A DNA stretch of 64,000 nucleotides from Apus apus (Eukaryota; Chordata; Aves; Apodiformes; Apodidae): assembly GCF_020740795.1 (NCBI RefSeq), contig NC_067295.1:3534501-3598500 (forward strand), written 5' to 3'. The notes beneath the pieces were generated by a model. It was given only the letters and a program-made list of their open reading frames with translations, was not told the DNA's origin and made no database searches. This document shows positions 11,820 through 22,059 of this stretch, piece after piece. The first letter of the stretch is position 1. Each line of letters begins with the position of its first letter. Position numbers and translations under genes: made by a program.

Positions 11820-12030
11820 TTGAGCCTTTAACCATCTCTATTGATAACACTTGGCCTGCAGTTGGATGGGGAGGTCATTCCTTTCCTGGTGAGGGTGGCT
11901 GTCTTCTCTGCTCTTTCACGTGCTCTGTGAGCTCCCAAGTCTTTGACATGATCTTTCACAGCTCCAGTTCCTTCAGTTACATTTCCTCCTCCTGTTGTGC
12001 CACATTCAGCAAAGGCTTCATCTGGATGTA
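11820..12030 (-). pseudogene. MYH16: Myosin pseudo-exon: start of S2 rod, with two nonsense codons
   Basis: The frame reads YIQMKPLLNVAQQEEEM, TAA (11,977-11,979), LKELEL, TGA (11,956-11,958), KIMSKTWELTEHVKEQRRQ. A frameshift then leads to QERNDLPIQLQAKCYQ. This matches KIKPLLKSAxxEKEMxxMKEEFEKxKEELxKSE...QEKNDLxLQLQAEQD at the start of the coiled coil. Confidence 0.93.
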
Positions 12031-13654
12031 AGGAGGTCAAGCAGTGAGGTTCCCAAAAGAAGCCTTTTCTATTATAATGGTCCCTGAGAGCCCTGAGGTG
12101 GTCCTTTTAGTATCAGATCCTAGTATTTTTTGCATACCAGTAGGAAGCCTGGTGTTTCCTGAAAAGCCTGTTTAGCACAGAGGGTTTTATATGTGTAACG
12201 TGAGTAATACAACTCCTAGAAAAGGTTGTTATGGTGCAGAGGAGCAGATCTGTGTGCCAGCATAGAAATGAGGACTATACTCCAGATTTGGAACCGATAT
12301 AAATGCAGAATGATTCTTGGAACAGTCCAAATGGGACCAGAACACTTTGAAAGCTGTTTCTCTCTAAGGCTGTGGAAGTTCATTTGTTTCACGCTGGAGT
12401 TGGGAAGGCGTCTCCTCAGGTTAAAAAGCAGATTTTGTTGGAATTTTCCTGGATGTGGAAAATTTGCTTTAGCATAATTTTGTTTCACTTAAGCTTGGGT
12501 GTCTCGGCCAACAGTTTCTTTCCTCTCGCACCAGAAAACCAACTGAATTATCCATCCAGGAACTAAGTGAGGGGAGTCTGAGCTGGAACTGCCACTTCAT
12601 GCTGACAGTGTGGTTCTGCTTAAGAGAAGTCAACCAAGCAGCTTTGTTTGTTTTATATGTTAATGAACAGTGAAATCTTGTATTCCCATGCTCATAACCT
12701 CACCACTTCTCTCTAATGCTGTTTTTAGAAGTGTTAAGTCCAGGTCTTGAATTTCTTGGGCACTGTCTTTCCACTCCCTGGAGGCAGCAGGCTTCCACTC
12801 AGGTTTCAGGGCTTTCTCAGTTTACTAATTTTTCTGGCATTGATTTGGAAAGAAATTATTCAGGCCCCTTGCCCTATTAATAATTAACAAGAAAGTCACT
12901 AGCTTCCTCCGTGTCTTTACTTAAGTGAACATGGCTGTTATTTTTCTTCTCAGCTCTTATCTTCCCTGCCCAGACATCCCAAGGTCCTCAGTGCCTGTAA
13001 TTGCCACTGTTTAATTCTGCAGAACAGGACAACATCAGAGTATTTTCCTCACTTTCCACCCTCCCCAGAAAAGCAGCTGCAGAAATATCTGCACATTCCT
13101 CTGAATTGCCATGAATCCTGTAGCACAGAGAACATGTGTGGCTTAGAAACAATTCTGTTTCCAGGCAGTGTATGTAGGAGGGACTCAAACTCAAAAGTGT
13201 GTAGTCTGAGTCAAATGGGGTAGGCTTTGATGCCCCACCACTTTTTGGCATGCAAGAAGAGTCGTAGCAGTTGCTGACATAGGAAAAAGGATGATAGAAT
13301 GGAATTCTTTAAAAAAAAGTTACTGTGAATGTGGAAGAGGAAGTTTTCATGCACTAGAAGAAACAAAACCTGCTGGAAATATACCAATAAAATAGACAGA
13401 TACACAAATAAACTGGAAGCAAATTGAAAAGGTGTTTTTTGTGTCCTGTCTTTCCTGTACCCTCCAGCCACAGATGCCACAGGCAGTGACCGAAAAAGTG
13501 CACAGATCGAAACCAGGATCTTGTGACTCATAAATGTATGTACTGTGGTTGAGTTCCAGGGCACTCCCAGCATCACTGTGGGAATTAGGGTTTCTGGAGA
13601 GGGATGAGGCTTACTGTGAAATTACAGAGATCCTCCAGAGCTTGGTCCTTGGAG

Positions 13655-13745
13655 TGGATGTGCAGGAGGTAACGGAGCTACCCAGCTGTCCAGCTGCAGT
13701 GTTGTTCCACTGCATGCAGCCGTGTGGAAAAAGCAGGAAAGCTTT
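13655..13745 (-). pseudogene. MYH16: Possible myosin pseudo-exon: IQWNIRAF segment
   Basis: One frame reads MQWNNTAA, which resembles the IQWNIRAF signature at the head-rod junction. It lies between the IQ exon and the first S2 exon, where such an exon belongs. Only about eight residues support it. Confidence 0.4.
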
Positions 13746-13879
13746 ATTGTTTTGCTGTGTACTGGGATGTAGAACTTGGAAGACCCAGTTTCATTTCCTA
13801 GTTCTTTCTAGTAAATGAATGACATTAGTGGCTGGTTTCTAACGCTGCCTTGGATTTACTGCATAGTTTCTAGGGTTTT

Positions 13880-14029
13880 TTTGCCAAGGATTCCTTCTTT
13901 TCATCATCTTTTTTACTCAATCCTCAACAGGAAGCCATGAGCATGACGTTCTGGCGTGGTCACGCTCCTTGCCAGAGGTTCATCTCTGATGTCTTCCAGC
14001 ATGGACAGGGTCCCAGCACAAGAATATGT
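13880..14029 (-). pseudogene. MYH16: Myosin pseudo-exon: lever arm / IQ region
   Basis: The frame reads CAGTLSMLEDIRDEPLARSV then TTPERHAHGFLLRIE, then TAA at 13,913-13,915. A shift follows to MMKRRNPW. The match is KAGxLGxLEDMRDERLAKIITxxQARxRGFLMRVEFKKMMERR, the light-chain binding helix. The stop and the frameshift are only a few bases apart. Confidence 0.93.
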
Positions 14030-15026
14030 TGGAGACTCTTAGATTCTGGAGTTCTCACTGGCCTTTGGGACTACAGAACTCTGGACTTGCTGTGTGTTAG
14101 CACTCAGAAATGAGGCTATTTTACATTTTTTGTCTCTAAATGTCAATTTATCTATTTACAAAAAGGATAAAGTTTGGGGACATTATGGGAGTGGGTGCAT
14201 AATATTTAGGAATTTAGTTCCATTCACTTTTAGCAGGGATCTTAGCAGAGTTCTTTAGCATTTTCTGTGCCCAAGGTGTCTAGCTATAAAAAATAACATT
14301 GGGATCATCATAAGATCTAGTTAAGTGGCAGGAGTAGAAGCCTTTGAAGTCCAAATATACCTTGTGTTCTCCTGGGCCAGGAAATGCATTAAGTAGTTTC
14401 AGTGACAATATAAAAATAGTAGTAATCTTATGGCTGTTGTCTTTAAAAGTAAGACTGGGGCAATATTTGGCCCACTTTAACCTCCATCCATAAGTTGAAA
14501 TTTAAGAACAGAATAGGCTGGAGGAGTGATGAACATGTTGTAATTATTATAAAAGTTGGGAAATGCAGATTTATGGTTCCTGCAGAGGGCAGAATGCTCC
14601 CCTTTTGCTACTTTCATTCTGATGCGACAAAAATATATGTGCAAAATAGATGGTATGTGCTGCTGATACTAGACAGCTACAACAGACTCCATTTTCCTTT
14701 TTAGTCTTAAATTGGATAAGCGATCAGTTAGTAGGATTTTTGCCTGGCTAAGGAATAGTAAAGCACAAGTGAGATTTATCACATAGCTTAAGGTGCCCTT
14801 CATTTGCATTTTATTAACTCTACTGGCTGATTAAAAGTCAGTTTTGGGAGCATGTGTGAGAAAGAACATTATATGCATGAGGAAGTGGGTTGCTGTAGAA
14901 ACTCTTCACTCTGCAGCTCACTCTCCACCAAAGGCATGCTGAGTCAGAACTGCCACCAATTTATTTAGCTCCATTTGGTAGGAGTAAACAGTATCTTGTT
15001 ATAGCCAATTCTGTGCTTTCTCCCCC

Positions 15027-15113
15027 AGGTCAGGAGAGCCAAACAGCAGCTCTTATGCCTTCTTATTGTCTGCAAACCCTGGAGGGATTATGCTGGGATT
15101 CAGGCTCTGGTAG
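15027..15113 (-). pseudogene. MYH16: Myosin pseudo-exon: RYxxLNPxAIPEGxFxDSxKAxEKLL converter region, with a nonsense codon
   Basis: After an acceptor (cattttag) the frame reads YQSLNPSIIPPGFADNKKA, then TAA at 15,053-15,055, then ELLFGSPDL. This matches [33 protein letters not shown]. The stop sits at the variable residue before Glu-Lys-Leu-Leu. Confidence 0.92.
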
Positions 15114-15204
15114 CTAAAATGAGAAAGACAGGTATAATGATATAAGAGCTACAGTTAGTGGCAGTGCAGAAAGGCTAATCACTGCTTAAGATCTTCTCTG
15201 GTTT

Positions 15205-15292
15205 AGCTTCCTAGCCCCACGGGCATGGCAATAAAATATTGGTGGTGAGGAAGCCTGTGGACATTTCTCCCTGTCTTTGCAAAGTTCCTGGA
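15205..15292 (-). pseudogene. MYH16: Possible myosin pseudo-exon: [20 protein letters not shown] region
   Basis: One frame reads GEMSTGFLTTNILLPCPWG. It resembles [15 protein letters not shown] (GF, N, IL) and sits exactly between the HFVRCI exon and the RYxxLNPxxIP exon. The match is short, so this is tentative. Confidence 0.45.
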
Positions 15293-15557
15293 GGGGGATC
15301 CAGAAGCAGTAGAGGAGGGCATGGATACCCCCTCCCTCTGATTTCTCATGGGCAAGATCAGTGCACAGGATGCATAAGCTCCATCATCTGAAAGGGGAAG
15401 GTGTGCATTCAGTAAATGTTGGAATTCAAATATCAGGAAATGCCTATCCATTGCTGTTCCCTGCTTTCCATTACTTGCCCTTCCACTTTGTTATGTACCA
15501 TAGGGGAAAGCTGACCTTGCTCTTCCCCACTGCAACTCCCAATTTCCATGGTTGATC

Positions 15558-15596
15558 CTGAAAAAAAAAAAAAAAAAGGGGGGGTGGGGGGGGGGA
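15558..15596. repeat. Poly(A)-poly(G) low-complexity tract
   Basis: A run of 17 A's directly followed by a G run interrupted by a single T. It lies in a myosin-pseudogene intron. Confidence 0.9.
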
Positions 15597-15799
15597 TTTG
15601 CAGGAGGCAATGCAACCTAATAAATAATGGCTGATTTGTCTAGATCCAGGTCATGTATTTCCTAATTCTTCATGTTTCTCTTATGAAATGAGAGGTTTAT
15701 TAGACATCCTGTCTCTAGCCCTGGCACTTAGGGGTGTCTCTCAAACTAACATTCCCTTGAAGGGTACAAGGTAATCTGTGAAGTGAGGACCCAACTTCT

Positions 15800-15989
15800 T
15801 TCATTCCTGAATAAGGACCTGCTGTTCAGCCAGCCACAGCTTGTGCTGAAGGCATTGTGTGGCTTTGCCTGAGGATTGCTCTGCAGTGCTGCAGACACCT
15901 ATCAGACTGTTGGGATTCACCTGGAACAATGCAGTGAATGAAATGCAGGGATGCAAAGTGGTCATCAGCTGGTTCAGCTGCTCTTGGAA
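15800..15989 (-). pseudogene. MYH16: Myosin pseudo-exon: REQLNKLMTTLxxxxPHFVRCIIPNE actin-binding region
   Basis: The frame reads LFQEQLNQLMTTLH, then shifts by one base to LHFIHCIVPGESQQ, with a possible GT donor (gtgaat) there. Beyond it the trace continues in another frame (LQHKLWLAEQQVL), weakly matching MHQLxCNGVLEGIR. The QLNKLM and HFVRCIVP anchors are clear; the frameshift is read directly. Confidence 0.9.
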
Positions 15990-17389
15990 CAAGACAAAAA
16001 GGAACGGAGTAAAAAACTCAAAAAGAGTCACCAAGGCTGGAGAGAGAAAACCTTCTGTATTTCAAAGTCATTTGCATTTCATAGCTGGGAAAAAACCAAA
16101 ACAACCTCCACACAAGAGGGTAGGAAGTGAGCCTGGTGCTATATGGCCCAGGGGAACAAGCTTACATGTGTGGAAGCAGCTTTGGACATGGTGTGAACCT
16201 GAAAAGGTAAATTTTGGTCTGTGACTCTGGCTTATAGTGTTGTATGACTATTCCTTCAGGAGTCACCATCACAAAGAGTTAACCATGAAAAGACCTGCTG
16301 TCCACCAGCAAGCCTAGAGGGATTGCAGCATGAACTGATAGCAGCAATTGGCTTTTATTTGCTGGGTGGACTAGTCCCTAGAGACAAAAGCTGCTCCAGA
16401 GGACAGGCAGCAGACAGTAACCTCGCTGAGGCTTGTGTGAAAGCTCCTGTCAGCAAGCAGGAGTGGGTGAAATGGCAACATGGTTCATAATAAAAGCAGA
16501 CAAGGGGGGCTGAAAGGACTGAATTGAACTGATCCATAACTGTATCAGCTAGCATTCAGTCTTGGATACCATAGAAATAGTAACACAGGAATTTCCCTAT
16601 CACGTTTCCCCTTTTCATTTGTGACTTTCAAGTCAAAATCCTAACAGGCTTCTTCAGACCTCTCTCTTTCAGTTCTGCGTTGGTAAAACCAGGGTAATGC
16701 CATTACCCTGCCTTGGGCAGGGTTGAAGATAAACTAGGGAGACTGAGCTGCTGCTGGAATACAAAAGCATTGATGGCAACCTAACTATGAAGGCACAGAT
16801 GATTGCTTACCCTTTAGAGGGTGGAGGCAGTCACAAAATGGGAGCCTCTTTTCTGCATCTTGCTGCCACCAGCTAAAATCAATATTATTGCGCAGAATGT
16901 GAGAGATGGAGTAGTATCCTGGTAAATCTGTCTTAACTGACTGAAGTTAGCAGTTCAGTGTTGTCTGGACAAACTACTAACCAAACAGAAATAGGCATCA
17001 TTCTGCTTTGGTTTAGAGGTTGTTCTTTCATTTAACTATAAAGAAATCCTCAAACCAGAATTGAACATCGTCCCTGGAAAGGGAGAGGAGAGGAGCTGCA
17101 TTCACAAAATGTTGGCATACACAATTCTTTGCACTCTAGGTCAGTCTCCTCTCCTACACTGGTGCTGCTTTGCCAGTTGAGCATCGGCCGAGATGGGGCT
17201 GCACGTGCAGGAAGTAGAAATAATAAAAAACTCTGAAAAGCCATTTCCTGAACTGTTTCCCATTCACCTTTCAGCCAGAACCCTGGGCTGGGCTGATGAC
17301 AATCCTAGCAGGCAGCAAGCTTTTCTGGTTGATGGCAACCTGACGTTTCTCTGGGCAGCAGAAGGCCCCCGACTGCCAGGAGGGGATTA

Positions 17390-17540
17390 TGCAGCTCGTC
17401 ATTAAGCCGGGGCTGCGCTCAGGCTCCCATCTGTGCGGGCGTGTTCCTGCAGCGCTGCCGGGGGAGCCTTCCCGGAGCAAATTCAGCACCGTGTGCGCCG
17501 CCGGGCTCCCGCAGTGCTGGAGGGGCAGAATTTTCCAAGG
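17390..17540. other. Isolated CpG-rich patch inside the myosin pseudogene
   Basis: A stretch of about 150 bases with roughly fourteen CpG dinucleotides in a region where CpG is otherwise rare. It falls upstream (on the minus strand) of the actin-binding pseudo-exon. I see no convincing coding match on either strand. Its function is unknown. Confidence 0.55.
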
Positions 17541-17744
17541 ACAGAGCTAGATTGCCTTTCAGCACGGAAGAGAAGTACGGAGAGACAGACAGAGGCTGTT
17601 ACCTGGATGAAGAGAGTGTCATGACAAGCTTAATCCTTTCCTCGAAAGAATGATGGGGTAGCACTGGGCACCACAACCCGTGACATTCGCTTGGTGACAC
17701 ATGGAGCTGACAGTATTGATTGTACCACATAATGTTCATCCTAC

Positions 17745-17870
17745 CTGCAGCTCCTTCTCTTTAAAGAGGACCCAGAGCAGGAGCATGCTGGATTTCTGGA
17801 GCAAGCCCACCAGTGCTTCATTCAGGGGATCCTCACTCTTCTCTAGCCAGCCTGTGATACTGTGCCACAC
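17745..17870 (-). pseudogene. MYH16: Intact myosin exon: GWLEKxKDPLNExVVxLxQKSS region
   Basis: An intact exon of 126 bases (42 codons) with acceptor ccttccag and donor gtagga. It reads [20 protein letters not shown] then [20 protein letters not shown]. This is the block just before loop 2 (YNIxGWLEKNKDPLNETVVxLYQKSS). It has no stop or frameshift, so decay of this gene is uneven. Confidence 0.95.
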
Positions 17871-18849
17871 CTGGAAGGAGCAGGGGAGAAAAGGCACCAC
17901 CAGTTCAGACACAGTGAGAGAGCAGCAGAGCAGCAGTGCACGAGAAGGCAGATTTCTGATTGTTAACCTGTGTAGGGAGAGGGATAAATCCTCTGTGGGT
18001 ACAGGGAAAGAAGAGAGTTAATCCTGTCACAGGAATAGCATTCATGCACTCCCTAGAGTCTTGGGATTCACGGGGGGCCCTTACCATGGAAAACCCATTT
18101 GCCCTGAATAAAGGATTCTGCAGGATTGCCAAAGAGAAGGATGCTGTGGAGAGATTATATTTTAACCTTGTAGGCTCATACTTGATACACTGATAAAGAG
18201 GACAATGTGGCTTATAAACTGGTGTAAGCAAGCACAATCAGAACATATTTTGGCACGGTCAAATGTCACTTTCAAAAACCTGCTTGGTAGGAAAGAAAGG
18301 AAATAGTTGCTGAGTGTAAAAAAGATAGAGCAAAGGGCCTGTGATTCATGCTCTGATCACGTTCTGTCCCTATGTCTGTGCAGTGGAGTATGTGAATAAC
18401 TGGTGGAGTTTGATAATATGCTTAAATACTGTTCCTGCTGCTAAGCATTAGCATGGCTGCTTGACAGCACAGCAGAGAGGCAAGTCACACAGACCAGGAA
18501 AGGCCAGACAAGCTGCAGTGAGCTGCAGGACTCTGGCTCTTCCAGCAAAATGTAAGCAACAGACAGAAAAATGAATATAATCCTTTGGCTGATCTGCTTT
18601 TTGGGTAGCTTTCCTGCAGCTTTGTGGTACTAGAAACAAGCCTGGGCTTGAATTTTTGGGTTTTGTTCCTTTTCTGAATATCTGTAAGGATTATATTTTT
18701 AAATCAAGGCCAGTGGCAACATGTTGAAGAGTCATAAACCAGCCTTGCTGTTCTTTGTACGTTAAAATGCCGAACTGGTGCGTCAGTGGTCAGAGAGTTG
18801 CACAATCAGTGTTTTCAATTAATTTTAACTGGAATGGATTTCTGAGGTG

Positions 18850-18990
18850 GACATTTCTGTGTGGCAGAGCCTGCAGACCTTCTTCAAGGCAACAGAGACA
18901 CATTCATTTGCACCAGCAAATTTCCAGTGTTGCTGTACATTCGAGCCTCTGGAAGTTTGATGTGATGTATTCATACGGGGGACTTGGCCT
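18850..18990 (-). pseudogene. MYH16: Possible myosin pseudo-exon: relay helix / NYTNEKLQQFF region
   Basis: Two frames give weak collinear matches, SNFQRLECTATLE to FNSFEQLCINYTNE and VQQHWKFAGANECVSVALKK to LQQFFNHHMFVLEQEEYKK. The position is right for this part of the motor, but residue identity is low. This could be chance. Confidence 0.35.
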
Positions 18991-19186
18991 CTATGTCTTG
19001 GCCTCATGTCTGACCTTGCTGAGTGCATATTCCAGCTTGCTCAGGGTTGGGCAGAGATGGGTAGGACACTTACAGTGCCAACGTTGTGGTTGTTGTAGAT
19101 AGCAGCCTGCAATGGCCATCAGTGGCCTTGGGGAACATGCTTTGGCACTGGCCAAAGCCCTAGTTCTGGCACTATAGTGCCAAGAA

Positions 19187-19289
19187 GGCCTTTCTGCTCC
19201 AGCTGGTTCCCTGCTTTCCCCCTGCCTGATGGTTCCCCTCTGGAGCTCTCCAGACCTCAGACCCATGAGCTGAGTAACTTTGTCAGCCA
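19187..19289 (-). pseudogene. MYH16: Myosin pseudo-exon: ADKxxxLMGLNSxDLLK region
   Basis: After an acceptor (ccccaacag) the frame reads VADKVTQLMGLRSGELQRGT. This matches ADKxSYLMGLNSADLLKxLCxPRVKVGNEYVTKGQ at its start. The PRVKVGNEYVTKGQ half is barely recognisable. Confidence 0.82.
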
Positions 19290-19904
19290 CTGTTGGGGAG
19301 AAGATTAACATTTTAATCTGAGTAACAGGAAGAAAATCACTCATTGTCCCTATCCTTTCACTGCATACTCAGGAAAATGGTTCCAGGCTCTGCTTTCAGG
19401 GGCAGGCCAGCTGCTGGCAGCTGACTGAAGGCCAGAAGGGGAGCAGGTCTCTGCTCTGTCCCTCCATACACTGTTCAGCAGAGCTTGCTGGATGGAGCAG
19501 AGGCAATAATACACACCTCAAACAAGGAGCTAGAGGAGATGCCCTGTGCCTGGGCTCCGATATGCTCTGTGATATGCTCTGAGGATATGTGCTCATTTGC
19601 TTCACCATGGTTCCAAAAACACCTGCAAAGCAGGGCTGCTCAACAAAGAAGGATCAAGTCCTTAGCTGACAGCTCAGCCATCTGGCTAGGCCTGCTACCC
19701 TGTGGCATCTGTGACCACCAGCTCTGACTCTCAGTAGCACATCTGTTCATTTAAAAATAATAAAAAAACTCAGCAGTGTTTTGTTTAAGGTCATTTTACA
19801 TTCCCCAGAAACAAGAGTCTGGTTTTAGCAGCTTTTCCAATTTCATTTTGCTGGCTGAGCTCTTTGCATGCTGGCTTTGTCCTGGTTTGCTGTCACCAAA
19901 TGTG

Positions 19905-20056
19905 AGGTCTCAACTTTCGTCCATGTTATCCACCTCTTCCTACTCCTCTCTTGGCTTCTGCTTGAACTTCATCATGCCCAAGCGCACAATACCCCGAGTC
20001 AGCTTGTAAACACAGATCTTCTCTTCTGGATTGGGGCCCAGGACATCAAAGGCCAC
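19905..20056 (-). pseudogene. MYH16: Myosin pseudo-exon: YKLTGxIMHxGNMKFKQKxREEQ region, with a nonsense codon
   Basis: An intact acceptor (ttctgccag) is followed by [20 protein letters not shown], then [18 protein letters not shown], then TAG at 19,940-19,942 and EEVD. Family members have glutamine at the stop position (REEQAE.D), so a CAG to TAG transition explains it simply. The downstream boundary is unclear. Confidence 0.93.
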
Positions 20057-21230
20057 CTGGCAGAAGGGACACAGACCAACACAAGGGAATTCTTAATCTG
20101 TATCATAAACTGGAAGACAGCCCATAGTACTAAACATCTAAAATAATTTTCCAGCCCATTGAAATTTGACCAGCCAGATCCCTCAAGAGCAGCCTGAGAG
20201 AGCAGCTTAATGTTGCTGTAAAGCAGCACTCTGCTTTTCCTTTATATACTAATTTATGCTCCCTAAGAACTGTGCTTTGACAGCAGTTGTTTCAAGTGTC
20301 TGATACCACGAGTAAAATGCAAGGTAGCATCTGGGCTATCAGCTCATTCCACTCTTTACTGTGCTTTTTAAAATCAGCAGGACAAGAGCAGCAACATCCC
20401 CTTGCAACAATTACCCCTCATCCCAGCCAGCACAGCCATGCAGGAAGCACAGCTCTGCTGGAACATCGTGCTCTGCTCTCTCAGCACGCCTGGGGAAGGG
20501 GAAACACACAGCTCTGGGCATGCCAGAGAACCTTGCAGTGTGTTGTTACTGGTGAGCCATGACTTGGGACTGTCTTACTGGCTGTGAAAATCATACCTGC
20601 TTGGTACAAAAGGTGAGTTTGAGATGCACAAAGCCTGGAAGCTGTAAAATATCAACAGCTGCTGGAAGGGGCACTGCAAGTTTGGCAGCTGGAGACTGTT
20701 TCATCTCTCTGTAGCTCAAGTCCTGCTTGTAATAATAGTCTCAGGAGCCAGCAGACATTCCCAATAAGCTCTCCTCAGTTACAAACACCTTCAAAATGAT
20801 ATGAAAAAGGAAAATTAAAAAGGAAAATGTGTGTCAAAAACAGACAAAGGGTCAAGTCTTACTCTTACAAAAGCTGGTTCTTGAGATTACATATTTATGT
20901 GAGATGAGCAGGTTTTAACCCCTGGTCTCTGCTACAGCTTTCAGATCTATCAGTTTTCAGGCTTCAAACAAACCCTATAACCAGCTCGTTTGAAACCCTG
21001 CAAACCCCAGGCCATTGAATGTTAACCAGAGACTCCCACAACAAGCTCATTTGCTCTGGAGCAGATCTTTTACATTCAGGCTTCAGCTCACAGACAATTG
21101 AACAAATCTTTAGCCTATCCCTAGCTCCTCTTCCAGTAGCTTATTTATCCTCAGCTGAATTTTATTCCTAGGGGAATCCTAGGCTGGGGGTTGGTGGGGC
21201 AACCTCCTGTTTGCTGTATTTTCAGTTTCA

Positions 21231-21359
21231 CTGGTGTTTCTCCACACTTCCAGTAGTCAGTAGTGGCTCTTCCCCATCATCCATGTTGTCTGCTGTGATC
21301 ACACCTTGAAGCACCCAGGGGAAATGATTAGGACTGGGCACAAGAAGCAGTGTCTGTAG
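21231..21359 (-). pseudogene. MYH16: Myosin pseudo-exon: DNxDDGEE region
   Basis: An open frame reads LQTLLLVPSPNHFPWVLQGV followed by ITADNMDDGEEPLLTTGSVE. The acidic DNMDDGEE motif and the LLLV and QGV elements match the LLLVS.NPYDYxFxSQGVTTVDNMDDGEELMxTD block. The frame is open through the exon, but the conserved NPYDY is degraded. Confidence 0.9.
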
Positions 21360-21967
21360 CAAGAGACAGACCAAGAGGTGATGACACCAGTTGCCATGAG
21401 CACAATCCAGGCAGAACATGAGCTTTTTGACTGAGGCTTCTTCTGGGTTTCAAATCCTGAGCACGTTTTGAGTATATCACCTAAATAAAAAGCCTTTTGT
21501 GGGATGAGTTGCTTAGGCTGCCTAGGAGATTTTGACATAGAAGCTGCGTCAAAGTAAGTGGGATTGAACACCCAAACCTTTCCAACGGTATTGAAAAACT
21601 TGTCCTGGCTGTCTTTCTTGTCCTGAGGAGACGTAAGCAATTGACATGAAGCAGCTCAGCACTTCAGTTTGAAAATGATCATTTTTACCTTAGTGGCAGC
21701 CCTGCCAGATCAAGCAGGACCTCACCATGCATTGATCAAGATAAGGAAAGACAGCTTTCTTTTCTCACTCTGGCCTGCCTAAGGAAAAGTCAATTGCAAT
21801 CCTCTTCTTCCTGGATAATTAGTAACAACCCCCCACTGCAGAACACCTATTTCAGCCTCTAGCCAAGTGCAGCTCTGGTGAGCAAGTTTTTTATGCTAGA
21901 AACAGAGGATTGAGCAGGGCTGTGTGCATTAAAACAGTGAGTAACACACGCAAAGTGCCACAGCATT

Positions 21968-22059
21968 AAATTCTAGTTTCTTCTTGGAGGGAATCCGAGG
22001 GAAGGTATGATAATATCTCTTAGCTACTTCCTGGGGAATGACACTTGACTTCTCCAGAC
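21968..22059 (-). pseudogene. MYH16: Myosin pseudo-exon: LLEKSRV...YHIFYQILSG region
   Basis: After an intact acceptor (tgttccag) the frame reads LEKSSVIPQEVAKRYYHTFP then RIPSKKKLEF. It is collinear with the LLEKSRVIFQ..ERSYHIYYQILSGKKPEL block of the motor domain. No stop occurs in this stretch. The usual serine-tyrosine pair has become tyrosine-tyrosine. Confidence 0.85.
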
